Source of the DNA: Candidatus Kurthia intestinigallinarum | GTDB lineage: Bacteria > Bacillota > Bacilli > Bacillales_A > Planococcaceae | NCBI RefSeq assembly: GCF_003991225.1 | Contig: NZ_JTFC01000041.1 | Location: forward strand, 91,505 to 155,504 | Direction of reading: 5' to 3' | DNA: 64,000 bases | Shown here: in pieces, positions 17,089 to 26,900 of the stretch | Layout of the letters: every line of letters begins with the position of its first letter | Numbering within the stretch: position 1 is the stretch's first letter | The notes under the pieces: model-generated | Seen by the model: only the letters and a program-made list of their open reading frames with translations | The model's database searches: none | What the model was told of the DNA's origin: nothing | Program-made: the position numbers and the translations under genes

Positions 17089-17823
17089 TTACAATTCATC
17101 CGCAAGGAAATCGACAATATCGTCATGAATTTCAGGAATACGCGCTAATGATAAAAGATGCCCGGCCTCCTTATAGCCACGTAACTGCTTCGTTGTAGAG
17201 GCAAGTCCGTCATAAATTAACTGGGCACTATGCTGATAAATGTGCGCGTCCGCTTCGCCGTACAAGATAAGGGCAGAACAGTTAATATTCGCTAGTAAAT
17301 CAGATGTCGCTAAAATAAATTGCTGCAACGCATGTAATTTATGCTCAGGACGAGGGAAGTGCGTCGCCACAAAATGAAAGGCTTCTGGCTCAGGGATGTC
17401 GCGCATGCGTAAATAATATGTTGTATAGGCTTTTACGCGTGACTCTAGGCCGCTAAGTTCCCGTTCGACAATGGGCGATGACATCGTCACAAGTGCTTGC
17501 GGTGCCACTTCATCTGCTAAATGGAGTGCAATGACGCCACCGAGTGATTGACCGACAATCGTAATTTTTTCATAGCCTTGCTGTTGTAAAAACAAATACG
17601 CCTCGCGCGCTGTTTGTAGCCAGTCTGCAATACCTGTTTGGAAAAATTTTTCTGGATGCTGCCCATGTCCTGCATAAATTGGTGCAAGACAAGTAAAGCC
17701 TGCTTTATGTAAATGTTTTGCTGTACGTTTCATTTCATTGGCTGTGCCCGTAAAGCTATGAAGCAGTAGCACTGCATGTTTACCGCCTTCTAAAAATAAG
17801 CGCTCAGGGGATTTAATGTTCAT
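17089..17823 (-). CDS. Carboxylesterase, Est30-like alpha/beta hydrolase
   Basis: A 244-residue cytosolic alpha/beta hydrolase, the size of the Bacillaceae Est30 carboxylesterases. The triad is visible: Ser93 in VGQSLGG, Asp192 in YGEADAHIY, and His222 in KEAGHLLSL. HSFTGTANEM near residue 22 forms the oxyanion-hole region. It should hydrolyse short- to medium-chain esters. GAGGTT precedes the ATG. It stands upstream of the SCP2-like gene on the same strand. Confidence 0.87.
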   Translation of the reverse strand: MNIKSPERLFLEGGKHAVLLLHSFTGTANEMKRTAKHLHKAGFTCLAPIYAGHGQHPEKFFQTGIADWLQTAREAYLFLQQQGYEKITIVGQSLGGVIALHLADEVAPQALVTMSSPIVERELSGLESRVKAYTTYYLRMRDIPEPEAFHFVATHFPRPEHKLHALQQFILATSDLLANINCSALILYGEADAHIYQHSAQLIYDGLASTTKQLRGYKEAGHLLSLARIPEIHDDIVDFLADEL

Positions 17824-17998
17824 GTTGTAACCTCTTTTCTAAAAAAAGCCTATCACACAATGAAATGAACGTATAATACATTATTTTTAATAAAATCATG
17901 CGAAAAATGCATAAGTGAAATGTGTATATATTTTCTAATCTAGTACTAAAAATCTAGTATCTATGAGCTGTTCGCCCTGAATTAAGCAAAATTTCTAA

Positions 17999-18013
17999 AT
18001 GGAAGCGCTTTAA
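17999..18013. promoter_or_regulatory. cre-like site upstream of the LysR gene
   Basis: ATGGAAGCGCTTTAA matches WTGNAARCGNWNNCA at all but one defined position. It is about 62 bases before the LysR start and about 175 bases upstream of the divergent esterase. CcpA control of either gene is possible. Confidence 0.35.
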
Positions 18014-18075
18014 TGGAGTATAATACATCGTAATCATAAAAATCATGCGCAAGTTACATAAGGGGTGACGTGATA

Positions 18076-18966
18076 ATGGAATGGCATCATTTTCATTATT
18101 TTAAAGTTTTAGCAGAGATGGAACATATGACGCGAGCAGCAGAGAAGCTTTCGGTATCACAACCAGCATTAAGCCGTGCTATTATGCGAATTGAAGAGGA
18201 ATTGGATGTGTCATTATTTGATCGTAATGGCCGTTCCATTCGATTAAATAAATTTGGCGAGCTCTTTTTAGAAAGTACCAATCGCATCATTTTAGAAATG
18301 GAAACAGTCAAAACACGTTTGTCAGAAATGAGTGGTGTTGAAACCGGTGAGGTAACGCTTGGATTTCTTCATACGGTTGGTGCGACTTATTTATCGCTCT
18401 TTATGAAGCAATTCAAAGACACACATCCGAATGTGCGCGTGAAGCTCGTTCAAAACAATTCACAGGCACTCAAAAATTTATTAGCACAAGGTATTATTGA
18501 CCTATGTGTCACAACGCATGTAGCCACTGAAAAAAATATTGAATGGCAACCGCTATTAACAGAGGAATTATTTGTGACGTTGCCACGGACACACCGTTTC
18601 GCAGGGCGAGAAACATTGACCGTAAAAGAATTACAAGACGAAACGTTTATTTTATTAAAAGAAGGCTTTGCGCTTCGTCATTTATCAAATGATTTATTGA
18701 AAGAAGCGGGCATCCAAGTAGCCATTAGCTTTGAAGGAGAAGAAGTTCAAACGATTGCAAGCTTCGTTGCAGCAAATCTCGGTATTTCATTTTTACCAAA
18801 ATTAACGCATTTAGCCTTTAATGATCTCGTGCAAATTCCGATTGAAGGAAAAAAAGCAGCGCGTCATATCGGCATTTGCTCAAATAAGGAAGTCGTCGAA
18901 ACAGCTGTCGTGCGGGAAATGAAAGAGCAGCTTGTTCATTATTTTAAAGGGTTTCCAGAGCTGTAA
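18076..18966 (+). CDS. LysR-family transcriptional regulator
   Basis: A 296-residue regulator of normal LysR length. The winged HTH is in residues 1-60 (MTRAAEKLSVSQPALSRAI), followed by a linker helix and a periplasmic-binding-type effector domain from about residue 90. The ATG at 18076 lies 7 bases after AGGGGTGA; a GTG six bases upstream is a weaker alternative. It is divergent from the esterase (start 17823) and is followed by a small membrane gene. The target genes are not obvious; the esterase is the best positional candidate. Confidence 0.9.
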   Translation: MEWHHFHYFKVLAEMEHMTRAAEKLSVSQPALSRAIMRIEEELDVSLFDRNGRSIRLNKFGELFLESTNRIILEMETVKTRLSEMSGVETGEVTLGFLHTVGATYLSLFMKQFKDTHPNVRVKLVQNNSQALKNLLAQGIIDLCVTTHVATEKNIEWQPLLTEELFVTLPRTHRFAGRETLTVKELQDETFILLKEGFALRHLSNDLLKEAGIQVAISFEGEEVQTIASFVAANLGISFLPKLTHLAFNDLVQIPIEGKKAARHIGICSNKEVVETAVVREMKEQLVHYFKGFPEL

Positions 18967-19121
18967 GAGATGCTAAAGGGTAGCTGCTCTTAAAGAAAAG
19001 GCACTCAAAAACAGTATTTTGGCCGTATTTAAAACTGCATTGAAACGTTCCTCATTTCATTATTTCCTTAAAAGAAGTATGATAAAAATAATACTTTTTT
19101 GATATTTAAGGGAGGCATACA

Positions 19122-19307
19122 ATGAGTAAAAGTTTAAATACGCCAGAAGCCATTTTACTAACCGGCTCTTTTTTGATGGTTTTATACATTTTCGATGAAT
19201 TAGTGGAAGATTATCACGTACCATTTTTATGGCTTGTTTTTCCGCTTATTCTATTGGTCTTAGCGATTTTTTCATACGTTAAACGAGAGGCCACCGATGA
19301 CAAGTAG
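19122..19307 (+). CDS. Small two-helix membrane protein
   Basis: A 61-residue protein with two hydrophobic segments (about residues 9-26 and 36-53), separated by an acidic loop (DELVEDYH), and a charged C-terminus. AAGGGAGGC precedes the ATG, so translation is likely. I recognise no family. It is immediately followed by the dispersed repeat at 19317. Another small two-helix gene (32227-32418) sits in the same position relative to the second repeat copy. Confidence 0.6.
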   Translation: MSKSLNTPEAILLTGSFLMVLYIFDELVEDYHVPFLWLVFPLILLVLAIFSYVKREATDDK

Positions 19308-19316
19308 ATACATACT

Positions 19317-19457
19317 AAAAAGAGGCTTTGACATACGTATAAAAACAACCGTTCCTATGAGCATAAGAAAAACCGGAATCGCGCTATAGTGCGGTTCCGG
19401 TTTTTCGTTGCGAACGCTAAAAAAGGAACATGACGTGTTTTATCCCAGCCTCTTTTT
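19317..19457. repeat. Dispersed 141-bp hairpin repeat, copy 1
   Basis: This 141-bp element matches 32423-32563 with about 11 differences and no gaps. The centre is a 17-bp hairpin: AAAAACCGGAATCGCGC, loop TATA, then GTGCGGTTCCGGTTTTT with G-U pairs. The outer ends are AAAAAGAGGCT and AGCCTCTTTTT. In this copy the outer arm is shortened by changes at TTTGAC. The element lies between the small membrane gene and the converging chemoreceptor gene, and can terminate transcription from both sides. Confidence 0.85.
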
Positions 19458-19464
19458 ACATATA

Positions 19465-20973
19465 TTAGCCGTTTAAAGTCGCAACTTGTGCGAGCTGTGT
19501 GCTCATTTCCTGAATATGCTCAACCGCTGTTGTGACAGAATCACTCAAGGCTTTTTGTGTAGATACAAGGGAATTAATACGGTCCATATGCATTAAAATC
19601 GTATCAATTTGCACTTTTAAATCGGTTAAACTTTGCTCAATATCTTCTGTAGCACCCGCACTATTTAGCGCTAGTTTACGCACTTGATCCGCAACGACGG
19701 CAAAGCCTTTTCCTTGTTCACCCGCACGCGCAGATTCAATTGCGGCATTTAAGCCCAATAAATTCGTTTCATCTGCAATGCCACGAATCATCGATGAAAT
19801 ATTTTGGGTATTGTCCGCACGTTGATGAGCATCAATTGCGGCATTCGCTGATTGCTGCTGAGCATTCGTCAATTCGCCTACATGATTGTGCATATCCTGC
19901 ATAGCATAGGTCATTTCATCAATGCTTGCATTTAATTGTTGAATGCCTGCTTTCATATGCTCTCCGCGTTCCTTTTCCTGACTTTCTAATGTAATATCAC
20001 GCATCACACCGACAATATGTTCCACGATGCCATTTGTATTACATGTAATAATAATCCGATTGCTCATCGCAATATAACGTCCGTAGCTATCTCGTACGCG
20101 GTAAAGTAACTCGCATTGTGCTTTTCCGTTTTGCTTCGCTTCTCTAAAACATATTTTAAATATAGGATTTGTGCCATCGCGGTCTGTTGGATGGATGAGA
20201 TTTGCAAAATCCTTATACGTTTGTGGCTGTGTCGTTTTCGTATAACCAAAAGCTGTTAAAAATTGCTCTGAAAACCACACGGTATTTTGAACATCTGCTA
20301 AGTTTTGTGGATTTTTCACTTGGACATGCCAAGGTGATTCATACATGACTTCGGTAATTAATCCATGTTTTTCAAGTAGTTGCACTGAGCGCTGCTTTTC
20401 AATATGTTGAGCGGTTAGATCGTGAATGACGCCATAGCATTTACTAAGTTTTTGCTCCTTATAAAGAAGCTGAATATGACAATCGATATAGCGGATTTCT
20501 CCCAGTGGTGTCACAAGGCGACATTGCTCTTCAATACGCTCTGCTGTTGTTTGAAGCGCAGTCGCGAGTGCATTTTTAATATGTACGACATCATCTTCAT
20601 GAATAAAATGCATAATGGAACGCTTTGTATCATCGCCAAGCGTTCCTATTAGCGCTTTCAATTCATCGCTCATTATTAACTTTGTGTCCGTATGCATCAA
20701 ATCACCATGCATAACATCTGCAACCCAATAACCAATGTTTGCTGTATTACAAATTGTTGAAAATAACTGATCATGCTGTGCAAGGCGTTCATGCTGTTGT
20801 GTTATATAAGAAGTTAGTTTTTGAATAAGTTGTTGTTCGTGAGGAGAGAGGTGTTGAATCGCAGCGGTAAGGTTAAGGTTTCCACCCGCTTCGAGATTTT
20901 CGACCAATGATTCGATAACGGCTAAAAGTGGAGAGGAACTAGCCTTTGCTGTTGTTTGTAAAAATGAGAACAT
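19465..20973 (-). CDS. Cytosolic chemoreceptor-like protein with two PAS domains
   Basis: A 502-residue soluble protein with no transmembrane helix. Two PAS-type segments (about residues 70-200 and 205-330, each ending in a GV-x-H/R-D-I/L-T motif such as [13 protein letters not shown]) are followed by a short methyl-accepting chemotaxis signalling domain. The conserved hairpin tip is [20 protein letters not shown] and continues into [12 protein letters not shown]. The signalling part is shortened, with little room for methylation helices. It probably senses an internal signal (redox, energy or ligand, as in Aer-type proteins) and couples to CheA/CheW. GAGGGG precedes the ATG. No chemotaxis genes are near. 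Confidence 0.85.
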   Translation of the reverse strand: MFSFLQTTAKASSSPLLAVIESLVENLEAGGNLNLTAAIQHLSPHEQQLIQKLTSYITQQHERLAQHDQLFSTICNTANIGYWVADVMHGDLMHTDTKLIMSDELKALIGTLGDDTKRSIMHFIHEDDVVHIKNALATALQTTAERIEEQCRLVTPLGEIRYIDCHIQLLYKEQKLSKCYGVIHDLTAQHIEKQRSVQLLEKHGLITEVMYESPWHVQVKNPQNLADVQNTVWFSEQFLTAFGYTKTTQPQTYKDFANLIHPTDRDGTNPIFKICFREAKQNGKAQCELLYRVRDSYGRYIAMSNRIIITCNTNGIVEHIVGVMRDITLESQEKERGEHMKAGIQQLNASIDEMTYAMQDMHNHVGELTNAQQQSANAAIDAHQRADNTQNISSMIRGIADETNLLGLNAAIESARAGEQGKGFAVVADQVRKLALNSAGATEDIEQSLTDLKVQIDTILMHMDRINSLVSTQKALSDSVTTAVEHIQEMSTQLAQVATLNG

Positions 20974-21041
20974 ATTACCCCTCTTTTCTAAGTTTGTTTA
21001 TGAATAATTTACTATATTTTGGCATAAAAAACAATAAAAGT

Positions 21042-21884
21042 TTAAAATTTTATCGATTTAAACCACGAAGGAATGATATGTTGAAAGCCATGGGGGTCCT
21101 GAATCATCTGCTCAACATGAGGCAACGTTGTTTGTAATTGGCCGATATTATCCGCCCAAATGATAGAAGAGAAGGCAAGCATACCGGCATATAGCGTGTA
21201 AAGTGTCCAAAAATCATCAGGCAAGTGGTGATCATAATAGCCTTCAAGTAATCCAATGCAAAAAGGAATGCTATGCTCTCTACTAAAGAGGCCGAGTTTT
21301 ACAAAATCCCAAACCGGGTCACCCCAATCAAAGCGCCCAAAATCGATAACACCCGCGTAGTGGCGGTTATGAATAATTAAATTAGGCAAATGAAAATCAT
21401 CATGCTGTAAATGGGTAGGGCGCCCGTTTAATAAATGGAGATGTGCATTGATAAATTGCTCGACTGCAGGCATAAAATCATATGTGTACCCTCGTTCATG
21501 ATACGTTTTTCGGTAACGCTCATATTTAGCTTTTTGATAGCTTGCCCATGTATTTTCCTTTGCTTTAATCGCATGAATGCGACGTAAATCAGCGCTTGCA
21601 TCCACACCGACTTGATATTGCTCTGTCGCTGTAAGCGTGCCAATTGTATCCTCTGCATCCAATCCTTCTAAAAAGCTCGTTATCATATAATTTGGTCCAA
21701 TTTCTAGCGGCTCATAGGTCTGTGTACCAGTAGAAAAAAGTTGCTGTAGCAATGAAAATTCCTGCTTTTTTTGTGTGTATTGCTGCGGATCAAATTGTCG
21801 ATAAAGGCATTGTTTTTGCTCATAATGCACGAGCCATTTTTCTTCTCCAGAAAATCCTTTGGTTATTTTTTTGATTTTTTCCAT
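21042..21884 (-). CDS. Aminoglycoside phosphotransferase-fold kinase (APH family)
   Basis: A 280-residue protein with the APH/choline-kinase-like fold. The Brenner catalytic loop HLQHDDFHLPNLIIHN (around residues 157-172) and the metal-binding segment VIDFGRFDWGDPVWDF (about 178-193) are intact. The N-terminal half has the ATP-binding lobe with SGEEKWLVHYE. Members phosphorylate small molecules such as aminoglycosides, homoserine, choline, fructosamine or macrolides; the substrate here is unknown. GGGGGGTAGAC precedes the ATG. It is monocistronic on the minus strand. Confidence 0.82.
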   Translation of the reverse strand: MEKIKKITKGFSGEEKWLVHYEQKQCLYRQFDPQQYTQKKQEFSLLQQLFSTGTQTYEPLEIGPNYMITSFLEGLDAEDTIGTLTATEQYQVGVDASADLRRIHAIKAKENTWASYQKAKYERYRKTYHERGYTYDFMPAVEQFINAHLHLLNGRPTHLQHDDFHLPNLIIHNRHYAGVIDFGRFDWGDPVWDFVKLGLFSREHSIPFCIGLLEGYYDHHLPDDFWTLYTLYAGMLAFSSIIWADNIGQLQTTLPHVEQMIQDPHGFQHIIPSWFKSIKF

Positions 21885-22039
21885 GTCTACCCCCCGTTAT
21901 CATTAAGTTGGTCTTATTCTAACGAGAATGATAAAGAAATTCAATAATTGAATAGTGGTTCATAAGGAATTAGCATTAAATGGAATATAAAATATATGTC
22001 ATACGGTATATTTTTTAGAAAAAAGCTACACAAAGTAGA

Positions 22040-22305
22040 AAAAATGAGTTAATATGTATAAGAACTAGCGAAAGTGGTTTTTTTATGGAGAAAACTCTAC
22101 AGGCGTTATTAGGAAATGAAGCGGAAACATTTTCTATGCTCCTTTGCTAGTCAAATCCCTATTTTTAAATGCCTAACCAGTTGGGCGCTGGTGCTAGCCT
22201 AAGCAAAAACGTCCAATGCAATTTGTTACACGGTAAATCCCTTACCGCATACCAAACCTCTATCACAAAACAAAGGCGCCTTTTCCATGAGAAAGGGCGC
22301 TTTTG
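22040..22305 (+). ncRNA. Possible structured RNA or leader ending in a terminator
   Basis: A 460-base gap between divergent genes holds no supportable gene. It does hold a set of plus-strand hairpins: GCCTAAC/GTTGGGC near 22171, CGGTAA-ATCCC-TTACCG near 22231, and a strong terminator. In the terminator AAAGGCGCCTTTTC (22272-22285) pairs along its length with 22291-22304, followed by TTTTG. The terminator lies 43 bases before the 22348 gene, so this may be a regulated leader or a separate small RNA. I compared it from memory with T-box, SAM, lysine, TPP, FMN, purine and 6S motifs and found no match. Confidence 0.3.
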
Positions 22306-22347
22306 TTCCTGTTATAGAGAAAAAAACTGTTAAAGGAGGACACATAA

Positions 22348-22818
22348 ATGCAGCGGGAAATTTCTTTTGCCAATCTACAAACGCATTTACATAGTTGTTC
22401 TTTTACACAATTAAAAATGAATTGGATGCAATTAATTGAGGAGTTTTGTACGAATACAACAACCTTTGCCCTTCTTTGGAAAATGTCAGACCGTACGCAT
22501 TTTGAGCAATTACAGGGAAATGACTATTATTATGAGGTACATGATTTATATGCGCCCATGTCTGAAATTATCAAAATATTACAACAAATGAAATGGCAAG
22601 AACGTGGCTATGTACAAAATCTCGTAGAGTCACCAAGCGCGTATGAGGAGTTAATTCAATTAATTTTAAGCATGCTAGAATTTCGGGTAAACAATGCAGA
22701 GGCTGAAAAAGTACAACACCGTCTCCTCAAAGCGCATGTGCTCGAGCTCCAAGTAGAAGATGCCACCGTTAATGAATTACTAACACATGCCACAACGTCG
22801 ATTAAATACGTTCTTTAA
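22348..22818 (+). CDS. Hypothetical protein, 156 residues
   Basis: A soluble, largely helical protein with no signal peptide, membrane segment or known motif. The sequence is rich in Leu, Glu and Gln, with aromatic residues around DYYYEVHDLYAPM (about residues 54-66). AAAGGAGG gives a strong ribosome site. It stands alone behind the structured leader at 22040-22305 and before the terminator at 22832. No family is recognised. Confidence 0.6.
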   Translation: MQREISFANLQTHLHSCSFTQLKMNWMQLIEEFCTNTTTFALLWKMSDRTHFEQLQGNDYYYEVHDLYAPMSEIIKILQQMKWQERGYVQNLVESPSAYEELIQLILSMLEFRVNNAEAEKVQHRLLKAHVLELQVEDATVNELLTHATTSIKYVL

Positions 22819-22831
22819 ATTCTAACAATAT

Positions 22832-22873
22832 AAAAAGCGCGTCTAACCATTTTATTCGTTAGACGTGCTTTTT
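22832..22873. terminator. Bidirectional terminator between the hypothetical gene and trxA
   Basis: AAAAAGCGCGTCTAAC pairs with GTTAGACGTGCTTTTT (16 bp with one G-U) around a 10-base loop, between converging genes. Confidence 0.88.
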
Positions 22874-22885
22874 TATACGGATTTA

Positions 22886-23194
22886 TTAGCGATAGCTATT
22901 AATAAAATCAATTAAAGCTTCTTTTGGTTGATAGCCACCCGTTTTTGCAACTACTTCGCCGTCCTTCAATAACACTAATGTAGGTACAGACATTACTTCA
23001 TATTCACCTGCAGTAGCAGAGTTTTCTTCGACTTCTAATTTTACAATCGGCACATCAATTTCTTGTGCTAGTTCTTCTAACACAGGTGCTAACATTTTAC
23101 ACGGTCCACACCAAGTTGCCCAAAAATCAACAAGTACAAGCCCTGATTTTGTCTCTTCATAAAATGTTTGATCCGACGCATTCACAATTGCCAT
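22886..23194 (-). CDS. trxA: Thioredoxin
   Basis: A 102-residue thioredoxin with the active site [10 protein letters not shown] (Cys29 and Cys32), the preceding FWA strand, and the cis-proline segment [13 protein letters not shown] around residues 72-84. It reduces protein disulfides in the cytosol with thioredoxin reductase. AAGGAGGC precedes the ATG. The length and motifs match housekeeping TrxA; a second thioredoxin elsewhere in the genome cannot be excluded. Confidence 0.93.
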   Translation of the reverse strand: MAIVNASDQTFYEETKSGLVLVDFWATWCGPCKMLAPVLEELAQEIDVPIVKLEVEENSATAGEYEVMSVPTLVLLKDGEVVAKTGGYQPKEALIDFINSYR

Positions 23195-23288
23195 CGTTAT
23201 AGCCTCCTTTAATATTGTCTTTATTTTAGCACGATATGTGTTTAATTACTGAAAGATAGGTTAATTATTTTATAAGGGGGAATCGAGT

Positions 23289-23501
23289 ATGATGAAATTA
23301 TTATGGATACCCATTGTGCTATATTTAGTCGCATTAGGGGTTTTTATTACAAGAGCAACGAGCCGAGGCACAGATGAAGGTGTTGCAGCTCAAATTTTAG
23401 CGGGACAAGGACTTGCTTTACCAGTATTCTTCTTTGCATTTTTATTTATTTGGTTCTTTAATCGTCGCAAAAAACGTCAAGACCATAAAAATAATGTTTA
23501 A
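23289..23501 (+). CDS. Small two-helix membrane protein
   Basis: A 70-residue protein with two hydrophobic segments (about residues 4-21 and 42-59), a short loop (TRATSRGTDEG), and a very basic C-terminus (NRRKKRQDHKN), giving a likely inside-positive tail. GGGGGAATCGA precedes the ATG pair. It is followed after 14 bases by a second small gene, so the two form an operon. No family is recognised. Confidence 0.65.
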   Translation: MMKLLWIPIVLYLVALGVFITRATSRGTDEGVAAQILAGQGLALPVFFFAFLFIWFFNRRKKRQDHKNNV

Positions 23502-23515
23502 GGAGGTGTCAGCTT

Positions 23516-23755
23516 ATGAGTGACCGAATGAACAAGGAAGATAAGAAAAAAGATACGGATTTTAAGCGTATGGATAGCCCAGATCAAGTGAATTCAGATA
23601 CAGAAAGTCTTTTTGATAAGGATGAGGAAATGATGTTCGTTGACCCGATTCCTGTAGAAGAACTAAATGAAAAAGTGAAAGATGAAAAACTGGAAAATCG
23701 TGAGGATACGAAAAGCACGTCCTCAAGCTCAAAAAAATATAAGCATGATAAGTAA
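23516..23755 (+). CDS. Small, highly charged hypothetical protein
   Basis: A 79-residue hydrophilic protein dominated by Asp, Glu and Lys, with no hydrophobic core, probably disordered. It begins MSDRMNKEDKKKD and ends with a Ser-rich, Lys-rich tail (TSSSSKKYKHDK). AAGGAGGTG precedes the ATG, so it is well translated. It is second in a two-gene operon with the small membrane protein. The pair may interact through the acidic and basic tails; this is a guess. Confidence 0.6.
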   Translation: MSDRMNKEDKKKDTDFKRMDSPDQVNSDTESLFDKDEEMMFVDPIPVEELNEKVKDEKLENREDTKSTSSSSKKYKHDK

Positions 23756-23762
23756 ATTGTGC

Positions 23763-23799
23763 AAAAAAGCGTTCCCACTAAGGTGGGGCGCTTTTTTTT
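23763..23799 (+). terminator. Terminator of the small two-gene operon
   Basis: AAAAAAGCG...CCCAC and GTGGG...CGCTTTTTT form a hairpin with a small bulge, just past the stop at 23755. It separates this operon from the Fur-controlled protease promoter. Confidence 0.85.
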
Positions 23800-23873
23800 A
23801 GAAAAAATTGCCCTATTGATGATAATTTTATCCGTATAATGACTTATCTTTTGTATTTTTACGAGAAAAATCA

Positions 23874-23934
23874 TTGACATTGATAATCATTTTCAATTAT
23901 GATTCTTTTCGAGATAAAATGAAAATGATTATCA
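23874..23934 (+). promoter_or_regulatory. Promoter with two Fur boxes upstream of the subtilase gene
   Basis: TTGACA (23874-23879) and TATGAT (23898-23903), 18 bases apart, form a good sigma-A promoter. A Fur box, TGATAATCATTTTCA (23881-23895), fills the spacer and matches the 7-1-7 consensus TGATAATNATTATCA at all but one defined position. A second, TGAAAATGATTATCA (23920-23934), equally close, covers the transcript start up to the ribosome site. Both are placed for iron-dependent repression. Confidence 0.82.
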
Positions 23935-23950
23935 AAGGGAGTACATAGAA

Positions 23951-26900
23951 ATGATGAAAAAAACACTTGCAACGGCGGCAACAGTTGCCCTAACAGCATC
24001 AACAAGTTTACCAACAACATTATCAGCACAGGCAGAAACAACAGTAGAAACGACACAATTACTTGTTCAACATAAAGAAAATGCAGAAATTTCAACAAAA
24101 CAAGCGAAAGCATTGAACGCAGAAATTGTTTCTGAACATGATCAAACAACGGTTATCGACGTTGCCGTATCAGATGTAGATGAAGTAGTTGAAACATTAG
24201 AAGCAGATAAAGATATTGAGTTTGTAGAAGAAAACAAAATTTATACAATTGCTGATGATACAGCAATGAATGATGAATTTTATACAAATCAATGGAATTT
24301 AAAAGCGATTGATACAGAAAATGCTTGGAAACAAGCTGAAGACGCTTCAAAAGAAGGTGTAACAGTCGCAGTTTTAGATACTGGTGTGAAAGCAACACAT
24401 ACAGATTTAGCAGGTCGTGTACTTGAAGGTGCAACATTTGTTGACAGTGCAGCAGACAATAAAACAGGTAACGATGACCAAGGTCACGGAACATTTGTAT
24501 CAGGTATTATTGCTGCCAATGCGAATAATGAAAAAGGGATTGCGGGTGTCGCTGGGAAAGAGGATGTCACAATTTTACCTGTAAAAGTGATGGCAAAAAA
24601 TGGTGAAGGAACAGCAAATGATATCGCTGAGGGGATTCGTTATGCGATTGACCAAAAAGTAGACGTTATTAATATGAGTCTTTCAGGTGAATACAGTGAA
24701 GCAATCGATACAGCCGTACAGGAAGCTGCACAAGCAGGCATCGTTGTTGTAGCTGCTTCAGGTAATGGCGGTGGGAATGCAGATACAAATTACCCTGCAG
24801 CACTTGATAATGTACTTTCGGTTGGTTCTGTATCCAAATCAGACCAAGTTTATGCTGGCTCGAACACAGGTGAAACAGTCGATTTAGTTGCACCAGGTGT
24901 TGGGGTAGTGAGTACATCACTTGCTGGTGACCTAGGGGACGAAACGGGTTATTATACGACAGGCACTGGGACATCTTATGCGGCACCACACGTCGCAGCA
25001 GTTGCCGCTTTATACAAAGCACAGCATAAAGATGCCTCTGCAAATGAAGTGTCAGAAGTATTAACAAAAACAGCGACAGACCTAAATACAGAAGGCCATG
25101 ATAGAGAAACAGGTTACGGTAAAGTAAATGCCGCAAAAGCATTAGAAAATAATGTCTCAATCGATGCCTTCACTGTAAACGCGCCGAAGAAAAACGCGGA
25201 TGTTATTGGCGTGACACCTATCAGTGTGTCAACAGCAAATGATGCGGTACAAACAATGAGCGTATTTGTCGGTGATAAAGAAGTAGCAACAGGTACAGTA
25301 AAAGATCATCAATTCACAAGCTCATTTGATACAACGGCATTTGCAGACGGCGATTACACGGTAACAGTGAAAGCCTATGATAAAGATGGCGTAGAATTAG
25401 ATGCATCAGAGCGTACAATTCATATTAAAAACGCGCCAGTTTCAGGCTATATGTTTAGTGTTCAATCACCAAACGGTAATGTAGCAAAAGGTGCGACAGT
25501 GAAGCTATACGAAAAAGACGATGAAGGTCATTATTCAGAGCTTTGGACAGGCGGTACGGATAATGCAGGCGCTGTACGTGTACCAAGCTATGTCGGCACA
25601 GATTTAAAAGATGTGCGTGTTGTTGTACAAGGTAAATTTGACGACGCAGAAGGCAAAAACTCATGGTTCATGTATTCTCGTGAATTAAATACAACAGGTG
25701 CAATTACATTAACAAGCGATGATACACAAAAAGTAGCACTTGAAACAACAGGTAAAGACGGCAAAGGCATCGACGGCGCGCAATACTTCATTACAATGAA
25801 AGATGATGAAGGAAATACAGTCGGTGAAATGACAGACATTAATAAACTAGGTGCTAGCGAAAGCCCAACCGTTTATTTAGATAAAGGCGCGTACAACATT
25901 TTTGCTTATGCAAAACAAGATGGCGATACGTATTTCTTATCTAAAACAGATGAAAAAATCACAGCACCCGGAAGTCTGACATTTGATACAGCACAAGCAG
26001 GCCAAATCACTGTGAATAACGATAATGGGAAATTAGAAAATGCGGTGTTATATGTTTATAACGATGCAATGAACGAAGCATTTGGTGAAGGAATCGCAAC
26101 AGGCCGTAATTTCTATGTAACACCTGGTGACTACCAATACTTAATCGACGCTGAAGTGGCAGATGATACGAATGATGGTAAAGGAAACTGGATTTATTCA
26201 TTCGCTGAAACAACAAAAGCAACCGTTAAAACAGGAGAAACAACAAAACTACAAGCTGGCGGTCAAGTCGATATGACATTAGAAGCAGACCAAGAAGCAG
26301 TCGCACGTTATGCTAAACAACGTAATGTAGCGTATATTGAGCGTGATAATGCCAATGATGCCTATAAAGCGGATCAAGCCTTCTATACAAAACAAATGTT
26401 TAGCGATGCATACGGGAACCAATTAGTAGGGATGAAACGTGGCTCATTAACAGAGGAAGATGCGCTTTACAAAAAAGATGTGGAAACAGGAAAAACCGAA
26501 ATCAAAGCAGATGACGAAGAATGGAAAATCGAATCAAAAGATTTCGGTAATATTTATGCAAACTATAACATCAAGCGTAATAGTGACGGCAAAGTCTTAT
26601 TAGATAGTGATACGAAAAATGCTACAAACCCTGCCAATCGTATGTATTATATGTATTCATTTATCGTTTTAACATCTGTAGAGTATACACAAGGTACGTA
26701 TGATATTACGGTATCAGCGAAACCGAGCCCATTAACACGTCAGGCTGCAGATGCAACAAAAGGTCTTGAAAAAACCTTAACGATGAATTTAGTGGATTCT
26801 GGCGCAACATTAGCGCTAAAAGATGCAGAGGGTGCCAATGTCGCCACGTATACAACATTATTACGCGCTGAAAAAGATGAAAATGGCAATATTGAATGGA

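Noticed and set aside
21042..21884. Acquired aminoglycoside resistance gene
   Set aside because: The APH fold is clear but the sequence does not recall any known resistance class, and no mobile element flanks it; a chromosomal small-molecule kinase is more likely.
22086..22150. Short frame of 21 codons (MEKTLQALLGNEAETFSMLL) in the divergent gap
   Set aside because: No ribosome site and not membrane-like or toxin-like; more likely part of the structured RNA region.
24669..25160. Minus-strand frame of 163 codons rich in Leu and His inside the subtilase gene
   Set aside because: The composition is a product of antisense Ala/Thr/Gln codons; no ribosome site.
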